20,335 bases of DNA, from NCBI GenBank assembly GCA_003447545.1, contig DLYX01000419.1:1-20335 (forward strand). Reading direction: 5' to 3'. Positions within the stretch are counted from its first letter, which is position 1. Each line of letters opens with the position of its first letter. The DNA comes from Deltaproteobacteria bacterium. Its GTDB lineage: Bacteria > Desulfobacterota > Binatia > UBA12015. Below are positions 1 to 8,271 of the stretch, piece after piece. Position numbers and translations under genes: made by a program. The notes under the pieces were generated by a model that was not told the origin of the DNA, searched no databases, and saw only the letters and a program-made list of their open reading frames with translations.

Positions 1-41
1 AATCAAGTTGTCATGCCCGGTGTCTCTCCCAATCAGGATGC

Positions 42-506
42 TTAATTTAGCTGAAGTTTTTGCAGCTGCTTGGGGCGAAGACGATCCTCGCATGCGGCTG
101 CAAGGTAGCGAGCGCTTGGTTTTCCGGGCTCCACCGGCGAGCTTTTGGGCGCCATATGCACCTGAGAGGTCAGGGTCTCGCCGCGTTCACTCAGGACGGT
201 ATAGGATTGGGTCTGAATACTGAGCGTTTCGCAATTGAAGCGGTAAATGGCACGGGTGCTGACTGCCTTCATGGCACGGGTAAATCCATCAGAAAGAGCT
301 TGCTTCCGTGTGGCGTCATCCCATTTGACGTCGACCACGGCCTCCCTGACCGGCCCGTTATCGATGAGAACCAGAATGCGGTCTTCGGTCATCGGAATTG
401 CAGCCCAGGCAGGCGCGTTCTCGGTCCCTCCAGCCTCCAGTTCCTGACGAGTGCACCCTAAAGAAATCAAAGAGATAGCGAAAAAGATCCATCCAAAGTG
501 CTTCAT
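42..506 (-). CDS. small predicted lipoprotein (surface-adhesin-E-like pattern)
   Basis: Predicted 154-residue exported protein. From the ATG at 506 the N-terminus is MKHFGWIFFAISLISLGC, a short positively charged n-region, a hydrophobic stretch of about 14 residues and a Cys at 18 (SLGC, a slightly non-ideal lipobox), so a lipoprotein anchored in a membrane is likely. An in-frame ATG at 524 adds six residues (MCYLRS) that would spoil the signal, so the inner start is chosen; neither start has a clear Shine-Dalgarno. The mature part has two further Cys, in RFNCETLSIQ and AAACEDRL, with a conserved-looking PGKPSARYLAAAC ending. That spacing recalls small [11 protein letters not shown] surface-adhesin-E-like proteins, where the two Cys form a disulfide; this is a family resemblance from memory, not a proven match. 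It lies 48 bp downstream of lhr on the same strand and may be co-transcribed. Confidence 0.7.
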   Translation of the reverse strand: MKHFGWIFFAISLISLGCTRQELEAGGTENAPAWAAIPMTEDRILVLIDNGPVREAVVDVKWDDATRKQALSDGFTRAMKAVSTRAIYRFNCETLSIQTQSYTVLSERGETLTSQVHMAPKSSPVEPGKPSARYLAAACEDRLRPKQLQKLQLN

Positions 507-511
507 TGAAC

Positions 512-528
512 GCAAATAGCACATTTGC
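512..528. repeat. perfect 6-bp inverted repeat upstream of the lipoprotein gene
   Basis: GCAAAT-AGCAC-ATTTGC forms two perfect 6-bp arms with a 5-nt spacer. It lies in the 48-bp gap between the lhr stop and the lipoprotein start, a few bases upstream of the ATG at 506. It could be an operator half-site pair or a weak hairpin in the 5' leader. No U-tract follows, so it is not a convincing terminator. Confidence 0.35.
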
Positions 529-554
529 CGGGAGCGAATCGACCCCTTCCCTTG

Positions 555-3500
555 TCAGGCTTTTTGCAGGCGACTGCGGACCTCGCCGAGGTCGCCGCTG
601 AAGAGGGGCACGCCGGATTTGTAGGCCGTTACGGTGGTGCTTTGTGGCGAAAGTCTGGTTCCGGGCGTGATGATTCCCGTAAGGTTGAGGGGGTCGGCGG
701 CCGCAAGGACAATAATTTCATCAGGGTCGGGCGCATTGCGAACCGCTCGTATCCCGGCCACCGCTTCGGGGGTGGCGAACTGCTCGCCCTGAAATCCGGA
801 GACAAATCGACCGCCACGGATTTCGCCTCTGGCTTCGAGCCTACGCAAGGCTTGATGCAATTCTCGCCACGAAGGCAGCAAGCTCTCTCGAGAAAGAACC
901 TCACGGAAAACAACGCCCCAGCGCTGGAGTGCGAGTCGCGCCAGTTCCTCGATCCGGAGTTCCTCGGCTGCTGCCGAAGTTGATGCTTCCGGGGAGTTTT
1001 TCCCGAGACAGGCCCAGCGGCCGATGGGGAGGCCGCGCGTTCGGCCGCGGGGGCCGGGCATGCCCCGCAAGCGACGGTCGGGGCGTTTGCGTTCCTCTCT
1101 CGTCAAGAGCATGCGCAGTCCGGCGAAGCCATCTCCGGAAACCAGGCCGCGAGCCACCAATTCCCACAGGGCCTCCTCGGCGGCCGAGGGCAGGAGTCCC
1201 GTCGCGCGGGCGATGTCCGCCAGAAAAGAGGCCCCCTCTTCTTGCAGGAATTTGAGCGCATCCAGTGCCGCGGGGCTGACCCGCGGCGCTTCCGGGATTC
1301 CACCGGGAGGAAGGATGGTGTGAAGGTCCTCGCGCAGGACCAGACCGAGCGGGGCACTGCGCGAGGGCGAGACGCGACGATGTGGTGATTTGGGATCACT
1401 TGTCGGTGGAGAAAAACGCCCCCAGGCAATGACGCCGCCCAGACAGAGCTCATCAAGAAATTTGGCTTTATAGTTGTCGACGCGCAGGGGCAGAACGGAT
1501 TGCTCCCAGGCCGGAGCAGGTATTTCGAGCCCCTGTAGTTGGCGGACGATGGCGGCTGTACCTTCGCTTCCATGCAATCGTTTCTGGTCGCCGATATGTT
1601 GCCAGCGGAAAAGAAAACGCATGAAGTCGGCCTGCGATACCGGCTCGATTTCGCGGCGTAATTTTCCGAGGGTATGTCGATGAATTCGTGCAAGCAGTCG
1701 CCTTTCGCACCATTCCTCGGTTTCCAGTTCGGGCGTGAAACGGCCCCTCAAGCAGACCCCCTCGGATTCCAGACGGGCGAGGGCGACGGTTACATCCGTG
1801 AGGGGAAGTCCGAGGAGTTCGCTGATTCCGACAGCGGTCACGGGTCCCAGCGATTCCAGCCATCCGCGCAGAGCCACCACAAGCGCATCGTCGCGGGACT
1901 CAGCCTGAGGACCGCCTTCGATGTGGGGGATCTCTGTCTCGAGAACCATCTCCGGCATGGCCACCCGTGCCAGAGCAGCTCGTTCAGCAGCAATCAAAGC
2001 CCGAGTGGCCGGAACGAGGCCATTGGATACGGTCGCAAAACTGGCTCGTCCGGAGGCTACCAGTTCGGCGGCCCAATCCTGATGTTTTTTTGCGAGTTGC
2101 TCGGGCAGCCATACGAAGTCCAGGAGGGCGTCGTGAAGCTCTTCCACGTCGCGAATATCGGGCCACGCTTGCTCGCGAACAGCCTCGATCGCTTCGATGT
2201 CGAGTGCGCCCATCCCGCGAGCGAGTGAGTCGTCGGTGCGTCGCAAGGTGACGGCGCGCGCACGTCGTTCCTCAAGAGGTGCATCATCCAGAAACGCATA
2301 GGGGTTCGCATTCAAGATTTCGTGCGCCATTGGCGAAGGTGTGGGAGTTTCGATGGTATTCGTAATCACGTCACCCTTGCGAATATCGCGCAAGAGTTTC
2401 TGCAAACCCGCGGTATCCATGGCCTCGTGCAGGCAGTCCCCGATGGTCTCATTGACGAGAGGGTGATCGACCAGAGGGATGGGTCCGGCTCGGTTGTCCC
2501 CGCAACCTAGTTGGGCCGGAAAAACAGCGGCGAGAAGATCTTCAGCACGCATGCGCTGAAGATGAATGGGGACTTTCTTTCCACCCGATGATCGTGAAAG
2601 CGCCAGGGAGCGTGTTGCGTTCCAGCGCCAGCGGTTCGTAAAGAGCGGCGCCTGCAAGGCTGCTTGCACTAGATCTTTTTCGACACGGTTCGGGTGGACC
2701 ATCTGGAAAATCGACGGGAGGGGAAAGCTGTGCTGCTCGCCGAGAGAAAGCACGATTCCGTCGTCGGTGGCTGCTGCCTGCAGTTCGAAATCAAAGCCCA
2801 CGCAAAACCTTTTCCGCAGGGCGAGGCCAAAGGCACGATTGATGTCGCCGCCCAGAGGGCAGTGGATCACCAACTGCATTCCTCCACTTTCGTCAAAAAA
2901 TCTTTCCGCAATTACGCGTTCGCAGGTTGGGACAGCCCCTAATATTTTTACGGTTTCGGAGATATAGTTGACGATTTGCTGGGCGCCGCCGCGATCGATC
3001 CCGCATTCTGCTGCCAACCAATCGAGCGCGGCTGTGGCGTCCTCGATTCGCCCAGCCACTTCTTCCCGAAGATCAGAGACAGCTTGTGACAGCTCTCGAG
3101 TCCTTGCGGGGGCTTCACCAAGCCAGAAGGGGATTGTCGGAGGGCTCTGGCCGGCATCCTCGACCCGAACCTTCCCCATTTCGACCCGCCGCACACGCCA
3201 GGAGTGGTTTCCCAGCAGGAAGATATCGCCACGGGTGCTGTCGATTGCGAAATCTTCATTGACTGTTCCGACGCGTGCCTCGGTGGGGTCTTCGATGACG
3301 TCGTAGTCACCGGTATCAGGAATGGCTCCGCCTCCCATGATGGCGCGCAGGCGGGCGCCGCGGCGCGGTCGCAGGATTTGGTGAACGCGATCAAAGTGCA
3401 GCATGGCCGAACGACGCCCGCGTCGTGTCGAGAAGCCCTCGGCGAGCATTTCGAGAGTGTCGCCGAAGTCTTTCTCGGTGAGTTTCTGGTAAGGCGTTGC

Positions 3501-4847
3501 GCGACGCATCAACTCGCGGAGGTCGGTGACCGAGATGTCTTCGTTGGCTACGGTAGCGACGATTTGTTGGGCGAGAATATCAAGGCTCGTTTCGGGAATC
3601 TGAATCCTATCGAGTTCTCCTTGCCGGATGGCCCATACGGCGGCCGCCGTCTGCAGCATCTCGTCGCGCGTCAGGGGGAAGAAAATTCCTTTCGGGATCT
3701 GGCCCAACCAATGACCGGAGCGGCCAACCCTTTGCAGCAGCGTCGCGATGGCTCGGGGGGCACCCAAATGACAAACCAGATCGACATGCCCAACGTCGAT
3801 GCCGAGCTCGAGAGAGGCGGTGGCCACCACAACCGGAACCGCCCCGCTTTTTAGTTTATCTTCGGCTTCCAGGCGAATCTTGCGGGCGAGACTCCCATGG
3901 TGGGCGACGACACGCTCGGCTCCGAGTCGCTCGCCGAGAGCATGAGCCACACGTTCGACGAGTCGGCGTGTATTAACGAAAACAATTGTCGTTTGATGTT
4001 GTTCCACAAGTGCAGCGATTCGGTCGTAGATTGCATCGCGCATCTCATGACTGGCTACAGACGAGAGCTCCAGATCGACCGTCTCCACAGAAAGATCCAT
4101 GGCTCGCTTGTGTCCGGTATCGACGATCGTGCAGCGAGCCGCATCGTCTGGATCGAGTCCGTCGGTTCCGACAAACCAACGTGCAATTTGATCGATGGGT
4201 TTCTGGGTGGCGGACAGCCCGATGCGTTGGGGGCGGGTGCGCGCTGGGCTGGCAGGATCCTCCTCGGATGTGACGAGTCGATCCAGCCGCGCCAGGCTCA
4301 GTGCGAGGTGCGCGCCACGTTTGTCGCCGCAGATCGCGTGTACTTCATCGACAATCACCGACTCGACATGGCGAAGAATTTGTCTGCTTTTTACGGCTGT
4401 CAGAAGAATATAGAGGGATTCTGGAGTGGTGATCAGGATATGCGGTGGTTTGCGAAGCATGGCCTGCCGCTGGCTTGCAGGAGTGTCACCGCTTCGGACG
4501 GCGACGCGGATATCGTCAAGTGGAAGGCCGGCCTCCTCCGCGCGCTGGCGGATGCCGGCCAAAGGCAGTTCCAGGTTTTTTCCAATATCGTTACCCAGTG
4601 CCTTGAGCGGAGAGACGTAGAGAACGCAGGTGCCCTCGGGGAGCCGGTTTTCCTGAGCTCGTCGGACCAAACCGTCGATCGCCGAGAGGAAGGCTGCCAG
4701 AGTTTTCCCCGAACCGGTGGGTGCCGCGATCAGGGTATCCTCGCCCCGGCCGATCGCTGCCCACCCGGCCTCCTGTGCTGGTGTAGCTCCCGCGAAGGCC
4801 TGACGAAACCAGCCGGCGACCAGGGGGTCGAAGGGAAGAGCGTCCAT
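555..4847 (-). CDS. lhr: Lhr-family ATP-dependent DNA/RNA helicase (full length)
   Basis: A 1430-residue superfamily 2 helicase of the Lhr (large helicase-related) family, which translocates 3'-5' on single-stranded DNA, unwinds DNA or RNA:DNA duplexes and is linked to DNA repair. Visible motifs: APTGSGKT (Walker A, residues 42-49), TPES (141-144), DEVH (motif II, 167-170), LSAT (motif III, 211-214), VATASLELGIDVG (341-353) and QRVGRSGH (motif VI, 372-379). About 900 residues form the Lhr core (two RecA domains, winged helix, Lhr-specific domain). The remaining roughly 500 residues match the extra C-terminal part of long bacterial Lhr proteins (E. coli about 1540 aa), not the short core-only form. 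The ATG at 4847 begins close to the helicase domain, as is usual, but its Shine-Dalgarno is poor. It follows the acyl-CoA operon after 72 bp containing a strong hairpin, so it is probably a separate unit. Family assignment is firm; the cellular role is inferred. Confidence 0.95.
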   Translation of the reverse strand: MDALPFDPLVAGWFRQAFAGATPAQEAGWAAIGRGEDTLIAAPTGSGKTLAAFLSAIDGLVRRAQENRLPEGTCVLYVSPLKALGNDIGKNLELPLAGIRQRAEEAGLPLDDIRVAVRSGDTPASQRQAMLRKPPHILITTPESLYILLTAVKSRQILRHVESVIVDEVHAICGDKRGAHLALSLARLDRLVTSEEDPASPARTRPQRIGLSATQKPIDQIARWFVGTDGLDPDDAARCTIVDTGHKRAMDLSVETVDLELSSVASHEMRDAIYDRIAALVEQHQTTIVFVNTRRLVERVAHALGERLGAERVVAHHGSLARKIRLEAEDKLKSGAVPVVVATASLELGIDVGHVDLVCHLGAPRAIATLLQRVGRSGHWLGQIPKGIFFPLTRDEMLQTAAAVWAIRQGELDRIQIPETSLDILAQQIVATVANEDISVTDLRELMRRATPYQKLTEKDFGDTLEMLAEGFSTRRGRRSAMLHFDRVHQILRPRRGARLRAIMGGGAIPDTGDYDVIEDPTEARVGTVNEDFAIDSTRGDIFLLGNHSWRVRRVEMGKVRVEDAGQSPPTIPFWLGEAPARTRELSQAVSDLREEVAGRIEDATAALDWLAAECGIDRGGAQQIVNYISETVKILGAVPTCERVIAERFFDESGGMQLVIHCPLGGDINRAFGLALRKRFCVGFDFELQAAATDDGIVLSLGEQHSFPLPSIFQMVHPNRVEKDLVQAALQAPLFTNRWRWNATRSLALSRSSGGKKVPIHLQRMRAEDLLAAVFPAQLGCGDNRAGPIPLVDHPLVNETIGDCLHEAMDTAGLQKLLRDIRKGDVITNTIETPTPSPMAHEILNANPYAFLDDAPLEERRARAVTLRRTDDSLARGMGALDIEAIEAVREQAWPDIRDVEELHDALLDFVWLPEQLAKKHQDWAAELVASGRASFATVSNGLVPATRALIAAERAALARVAMPEMVLETEIPHIEGGPQAESRDDALVVALRGWLESLGPVTAVGISELLGLPLTDVTVALARLESEGVCLRGRFTPELETEEWCERRLLARIHRHTLGKLRREIEPVSQADFMRFLFRWQHIGDQKRLHGSEGTAAIVRQLQGLEIPAPAWEQSVLPLRVDNYKAKFLDELCLGGVIAWGRFSPPTSDPKSPHRRVSPSRSAPLGLVLREDLHTILPPGGIPEAPRVSPAALDALKFLQEEGASFLADIARATGLLPSAAEEALWELVARGLVSGDGFAGLRMLLTREERKRPDRRLRGMPGPRGRTRGLPIGRWACLGKNSPEASTSAAAEELRIEELARLALQRWGVVFREVLSRESLLPSWRELHQALRRLEARGEIRGGRFVSGFQGEQFATPEAVAGIRAVRNAPDPDEIIVLAAADPLNLTGIITPGTRLSPQSTTVTAYKSGVPLFSGDLGEVRSRLQKA

Positions 4848-4859
4848 TTTTCAATCGTC

Positions 4860-4897
4860 TATCGACCCACCCCTCAGGTCAATGGGGAGGATCGATA
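4860..4897. other. long imperfect hairpin between the acyl-CoA operon and lhr
   Basis: Left arm 4860-4873 and right arm 4884-4897 pair over 14 positions with 12 matches (mismatches 4866/4891 and 4869/4888) around a 10-nt loop. The outer TATCGA/TCGATA and inner CCCC/GGGG blocks are perfect. On the minus strand it follows the last acyl-CoA operon gene by 22 bp and ends 12 bp before the lhr ATG. There is no U-run after it, so it is either a non-canonical terminator or 3'-end stabiliser of the operon, or a structure in the lhr leader. The inner loop also contains TTGACC on the minus strand, but no good -10 follows. Confidence 0.5.
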
Positions 4898-4919
4898 TCG
4901 GAGTGAAAATGAAGGATGG

Positions 4920-6038
4920 TCAGCGGTCGAGGACGTCGGCAGCGATCAACTCTTCGAGATAGGGGGTGTCCCACCAAGAGAGTTGGAGTGCCTTGGCCCG
5001 ACGGAAATACATCTGGATATCGTATTCGATGGTGAAGCCGACGCCGCCCCAGATCTGCTCGCACTGGCGAGTGGTTTCTCGATAGGTTTCGGCACAGAAC
5101 AACTTGGCCATCGGCGCGAATCGCTCAATCGAGCGACCCATGGCACGGTTCCAGGCCGCTTCCTGAGCCAGAACCCGGCCCCCTTCGATCGTTGTGGAAC
5201 AGTCGGCCATATAATGAGCCAAAGATTGGAAGGCACCAAGCGGCTTGTCGAATTGCTCTCGGATTTTCGAGTATTCGACTGTGATCTCCAGAGCCTTGCT
5301 GGCGCCTCCGATGGCCTGCGCTGCGAGCAGGGTGATCCCGTCGAGCATGACCTTGTGCCAGGTTTGCCAACCCGATCCGGGCTCACCAATGCGCGCGTCG
5401 CCCGAGACTCGGACATCGCGGAACTCGAGGAAGTATTGCGGATCTCTGCCCTGAGAGAGAACTTGCTTCATCTCGATGCCCTCGGCTCGGGCATCCACGA
5501 GGAAGAGATCGACCCCGGCATCCGTCCGCGCCAGGACGATAAGTTTGTCGGCGGAACTGGCGTAAGCAACGTGGCGTTTGTCTCCGTTCAAAACAAAGTC
5601 AGACCCATCGGCAACTGCCGGCATCTGCACGCCGATTTCACCGTATCCCCGCTCGGGTTCGATCCAGGCGGCCGTCACGACAGAGCTGCCCGAGGCAATC
5701 TGGGGAAGGAGGGAAGACTTTTGTTCCTCGGAGCCAGCCTCGAGAATCACCCCGGCGCTGAGGACCGAGCTGACGAAATGAGGAGAAGGTGTCAGGTGGT
5801 AGCCGAGCTCCTCGTAAAGCAGACCTGCCTCGATGAGGCTCTGGCCTGCCCCGCCATAGGCTTCGGGAATGGTCAGGCCGACAAGTCCGAGCTCGGACAT
5901 TTTCTGCCAAAGGGAATCTGTGTACCCCTTGGGATCATCTTCCAGCTTGCGGACAATTTCCGTAGACGACTCATCATCGAGAAGATTTCTCGTCATGTCT
6001 TTCAGCAGTAGTTGTTCTTCTGTCAGTTCCAGTTCCAT
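4920..6038 (-). CDS. acyl-CoA dehydrogenase-like subunit without the usual catalytic Glu (FadE28-like)
   Basis: A 372-residue acyl-CoA dehydrogenase fold protein, last gene of the five-gene operon. The N-terminal helical domain begins MELELTEEQLLLKD, IPEAYGGAG (residues about 57-65) is typical of the family, and REQFDKPLGAFQ is the conserved C-terminal-domain segment that contacts FAD across a subunit interface. The C-terminus has QIWGGVGFTIEYDIQMYFRRAK. Two positions normally supply the base Glu are not Glu: the helix segment reads MLDGITLL where catalytic paralogues have LDLER or similar, and no YEGT-type motif is present. This matches the non-catalytic partner in heteromeric alpha2beta2 dehydrogenases such as mycobacterial FadE28 with FadE29. 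Its likely partner is the dehydrogenase at 8272-9453. The ATG at 6038 is preceded by GAGGGA six bases upstream. Family is certain; the partner role is inferred. Confidence 0.88.
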   Translation of the reverse strand: MELELTEEQLLLKDMTRNLLDDESSTEIVRKLEDDPKGYTDSLWQKMSELGLVGLTIPEAYGGAGQSLIEAGLLYEELGYHLTPSPHFVSSVLSAGVILEAGSEEQKSSLLPQIASGSSVVTAAWIEPERGYGEIGVQMPAVADGSDFVLNGDKRHVAYASSADKLIVLARTDAGVDLFLVDARAEGIEMKQVLSQGRDPQYFLEFRDVRVSGDARIGEPGSGWQTWHKVMLDGITLLAAQAIGGASKALEITVEYSKIREQFDKPLGAFQSLAHYMADCSTTIEGGRVLAQEAAWNRAMGRSIERFAPMAKLFCAETYRETTRQCEQIWGGVGFTIEYDIQMYFRRAKALQLSWWDTPYLEELIAADVLDR

Positions 6039-6087
6039 CGAATTTCCCTCGTGCCAACTTGTTTCGCGATACGCGGATGCGTGCGCT

Positions 6088-6564
6088 TCAGGGTTTCCAA
6101 TCGGCGCCGGAGCGCTTCCAGGGATTGTCCGACCCGTCGGTCGGGATCGCGATACTCGCTTCGCAGGTGGTGGTGATTTTTTCGCCGACTTTCAAGACGA
6201 CGGCGACATCGGCCCACCCGCAGCCCGTGTCGTCGGTTCGCACTTCCTGCACCTGACCAACAAAAGTCATGCGGTCGTCGGGGAAGACCGAGTCCTTCAT
6301 GCGGAATTTGATTCGTCCGAGGCGACCGCGCGGTCCGGTCCAGTCTGTCAGGTAGCGCTCGAAATAAGCTGCATTATGAGGCGTGTTCACAAATACGTGT
6401 TTGGTGCCGTTGCGCTCGACCGCGAAATCCTTGTCGTGATGCATGGGGCGCCAGTCGCGTGTTGCGAGCGCCCCGAGAACGACATTGGTCACCGAAACGT
6501 CGATATCCAGTTGGGGCAAAGACTGCCCCTTTTTCAAATCTTTCAGGAGAATGTCCGCTGACAT
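6088..6564 (-). CDS. MaoC-type (R)-enoyl-CoA hydratase subunit with catalytic Asp/His (ChsH1-like)
   Basis: A 158-residue hot-dog-fold protein. The segment ATRDWRPMHHD (residues 34-44) fits the hydratase-2 pattern D-x-N-P-[LIV]-H, with Asp37 and His42 as the predicted catalytic pair; Arg replaces the usual Asn. Single-domain MaoC proteins of this kind add water to trans-2-enoyl-CoA and often need a second hot-dog subunit. Here the preceding gene (6568-7074), 3 bp away, encodes exactly such a MaoC N-type partner, as in the ChsH1/ChsH2 pair of cholesterol side-chain degradation. A strong Shine-Dalgarno AAGGAG, seven bases before the ATG at 6564, overlaps the end of the upstream gene, which suggests translational coupling. 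Cytoplasmic. Subunit pairing is inferred from gene order and domain type. Confidence 0.88.
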   Translation of the reverse strand: MSADILLKDLKKGQSLPQLDIDVSVTNVVLGALATRDWRPMHHDKDFAVERNGTKHVFVNTPHNAAYFERYLTDWTGPRGRLGRIKFRMKDSVFPDDRMTFVGQVQEVRTDDTGCGWADVAVVLKVGEKITTTCEASIAIPTDGSDNPWKRSGADWKP

Positions 6565-6567
6565 GGT

Positions 6568-7074
6568 TCAGCTCCTTTTGTAGCCAAAGCCCGTATAGAG
6601 CTCTTTGCCGACGTGTTCGCCATTCTGGTTTTCGTAGACGATCTCGATTTCCCAGAAACGGCCTGTGCCAAGCTTTGTCGTTTTGAAGTCACTGACCGAA
6701 TTGACCACTTGGTAAGTCTTGAGCCGATCACCGACCCGCACAGGTACCCCGAAAATAATCGTATTGTCTGTCATGACAGCCTCGGGCAAGTCCAGCTTGT
6801 CCTTGAGGTCGAAGTGCGACTGCATCGGTTTGCCCTCTTCCTTGCGGTAGGGAGCCCAGAAATGAGGACGGAACCAAACCGAAATCATGCTGGGGGGGGC
6901 GATGAAGCCGTCGGTCAGCTCCCGGGCCGTTGCTTCGTCCCAGAATAGAGGGTTGCCATTCTCGACGGAGGCACAGCTGGAAAAGATATAGCCTCGCTCC
7001 ACGTCGAACTCTCCCACTTCCGGGTAGAGCTTTTGTCCAATCATATCCTTTACGTCAGCAGGTAGTTCCGACAT
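6568..7074 (-). CDS. MaoC N-terminal/FAS1-like dehydratase-domain subunit (ChsH2-like)
   Basis: A 168-residue hot-dog protein of the MaoC_dehydrat_N / FAS1-type dehydratase class. Recognisable features are ENGNPLFWD (residues 38-46), the family's version of the substrate-facing loop, APPSM (59-63), and a C-terminal half with VRVGDRLKTYQVV and GRFWEIEIVYENQNGE that resembles the second strand set of the fold. It lacks the D-x-N-P-x-H catalytic motif, so it probably forms the non-catalytic or substrate-tunnel half of a heteromeric enoyl-CoA hydratase with the product of 6088-6564. Mycobacterial ChsH2 has an additional DUF35 domain, absent here. The ATG at 7074 has AAGGA five bases upstream. It starts 20 bp after the racemase-like gene and is 3 bp from the next, so it is clearly within the operon. 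Confidence 0.87.
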   Translation of the reverse strand: MSELPADVKDMIGQKLYPEVGEFDVERGYIFSSCASVENGNPLFWDEATARELTDGFIAPPSMISVWFRPHFWAPYRKEEGKPMQSHFDLKDKLDLPEAVMTDNTIIFGVPVRVGDRLKTYQVVNSVSDFKTTKLGTGRFWEIEIVYENQNGEHVGKELYTGFGYKRS

Positions 7075-7094
7075 GGGAATCCTTTCGGTGCGTT

Positions 7095-8267
7095 TCAGCC
7101 AATAATGCCGCGCTCGCGCAGGTCCTTGATTTTGCTCTCGGCAAATCCGATCTCGGTCAGCAAAGCATCAGTATTGGTCAGGCTCCAGTCCGGGACCCGA
7201 ATGGGCCCGTCAGGGCGGTCCATGCCGGCAAGAACGGGGGCCAGTTGGCGAAAAGAGCCTTCCGTCGGATGCTCGGCCTGCACAAAAGCTTCTCGTTCCT
7301 GAAATTGAGGGTCTTCCACCAGTTCGTTGATCTCGTAGACGGGCGCTGTACAGGTGTCCGATGCGGGAAGCTCCGCGCACCAGTCATCCCTGTCGCGTGT
7401 GGCAAAGACTCGCGCGAAATCAGCGCGCATTTCATTCTGAGCTTCATCTCGGTACTGGTCCTCAGCCCATTTTTCGAGGTCGAGGAGAGCGAGAAGATTG
7501 CGAAAAAATTGGCCTTCGATTGCGCCGACCGAAATCCACTTTCCATCGGCACAAGCATAGGTGTCGTAACAGGCGTAGCGGCCGGTCAGAACATCGTGTC
7601 CGGGTCCGGGGTTTTCTCCGGTGGCAAGGTGCTGGTCTACATAGAGTGAGGTTAACCAGAGGACGCCGTCGGCCACGGCCACATCGAGGAATTCGCCCTC
7701 GCCGGTTTGTGCCCGTCGGAGGAGAGCTGCCATGATCGCCATCGCGGCATGCATTCCACCTGCGGCGCTGTCGGCGACCGTGGCTCCGGGAATGGGGGGG
7801 CCTCCGTCACCGCGCCGGTTGCTGGTATGCAGATAACCACCGCTGGCGAGGTAGTTGAGGTCATGACCCGCCTGACGTGCGGCCGGCCCGGACTGACCAA
7901 ATCCGCTCGTGGCACAGAGGATCACTTGAGGATTTGTTTTTTGGAGGTCCTCGAAAGCGAGACCGAGTTTTTTCATGACCCCGGGGCGGTAGCTCTCGAT
8001 GACAACGTCGGCTTTGGCGACAAGTGCGAGAAATGCCGCCTTGCCGTCGGGAGCTTTCAGGTCGATCCGGGTTTGCTCCATGCCGCGATTTGCCGAGTAG
8101 CTCCAAAAGGCAGGTTGCGTCTGCAACGCCATCTTGGAAGGCGGCACCCCCACCTTTATGACTCGAGCGCCATAATCCGAAAGCACCCGCGCGCAGCGCG
8201 TTGCCGGACCGACGGTCGAGAGGTCAAGGATGGTGACTCCGTGCAGCGCTGCGGGGCGGGTGGACAA
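7095..8267 (-). CDS. CoA-transferase family III protein, probable alpha-methylacyl-CoA racemase
   Basis: A CaiB/BaiF-type protein of 390 residues from the TTG at 8267. With that start the N-terminus is MSTRPAALHGVTILDLSTVGPATR, the usual family beginning. An ATG at 8342 is also in frame but would overlap the upstream gene by 71 bp and add 25 atypical residues. GHDLNYLA (His135), VADSAAGG (Asp166) and VGAIEGQFF (Glu251) match in sequence and spacing the catalytic His, Asp and Glu of mycobacterial alpha-methylacyl-CoA racemase, and the RYACYDTYACADGKW region also fits. That enzyme interconverts (2R)- and (2S)-2-methylacyl-CoA so that dehydrogenases specific for the 2S form can act on sterol side chains or pristanic-type acids. 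It starts 4 bp after the first dehydrogenase gene. A simple CoA transferase remains possible, but the Glu and YDTY context favours racemase. Confidence 0.87.
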   Translation of the reverse strand: MSTRPAALHGVTILDLSTVGPATRCARVLSDYGARVIKVGVPPSKMALQTQPAFWSYSANRGMEQTRIDLKAPDGKAAFLALVAKADVVIESYRPGVMKKLGLAFEDLQKTNPQVILCATSGFGQSGPAARQAGHDLNYLASGGYLHTSNRRGDGGPPIPGATVADSAAGGMHAAMAIMAALLRRAQTGEGEFLDVAVADGVLWLTSLYVDQHLATGENPGPGHDVLTGRYACYDTYACADGKWISVGAIEGQFFRNLLALLDLEKWAEDQYRDEAQNEMRADFARVFATRDRDDWCAELPASDTCTAPVYEINELVEDPQFQEREAFVQAEHPTEGSFRQLAPVLAGMDRPDGPIRVPDWSLTNTDALLTEIGFAESKIKDLRERGIIG

Positions 8268-8271
8268 CGTT

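Noticed and set aside
3897..6011. 704-residue open frame on the plus strand opposite lhr and the acyl-CoA dehydrogenase
   Set aside because: It spans two strongly supported minus-strand genes and the gap between them, shows no recognisable domain, and reads as a composition-driven antisense frame in GC-rich DNA.
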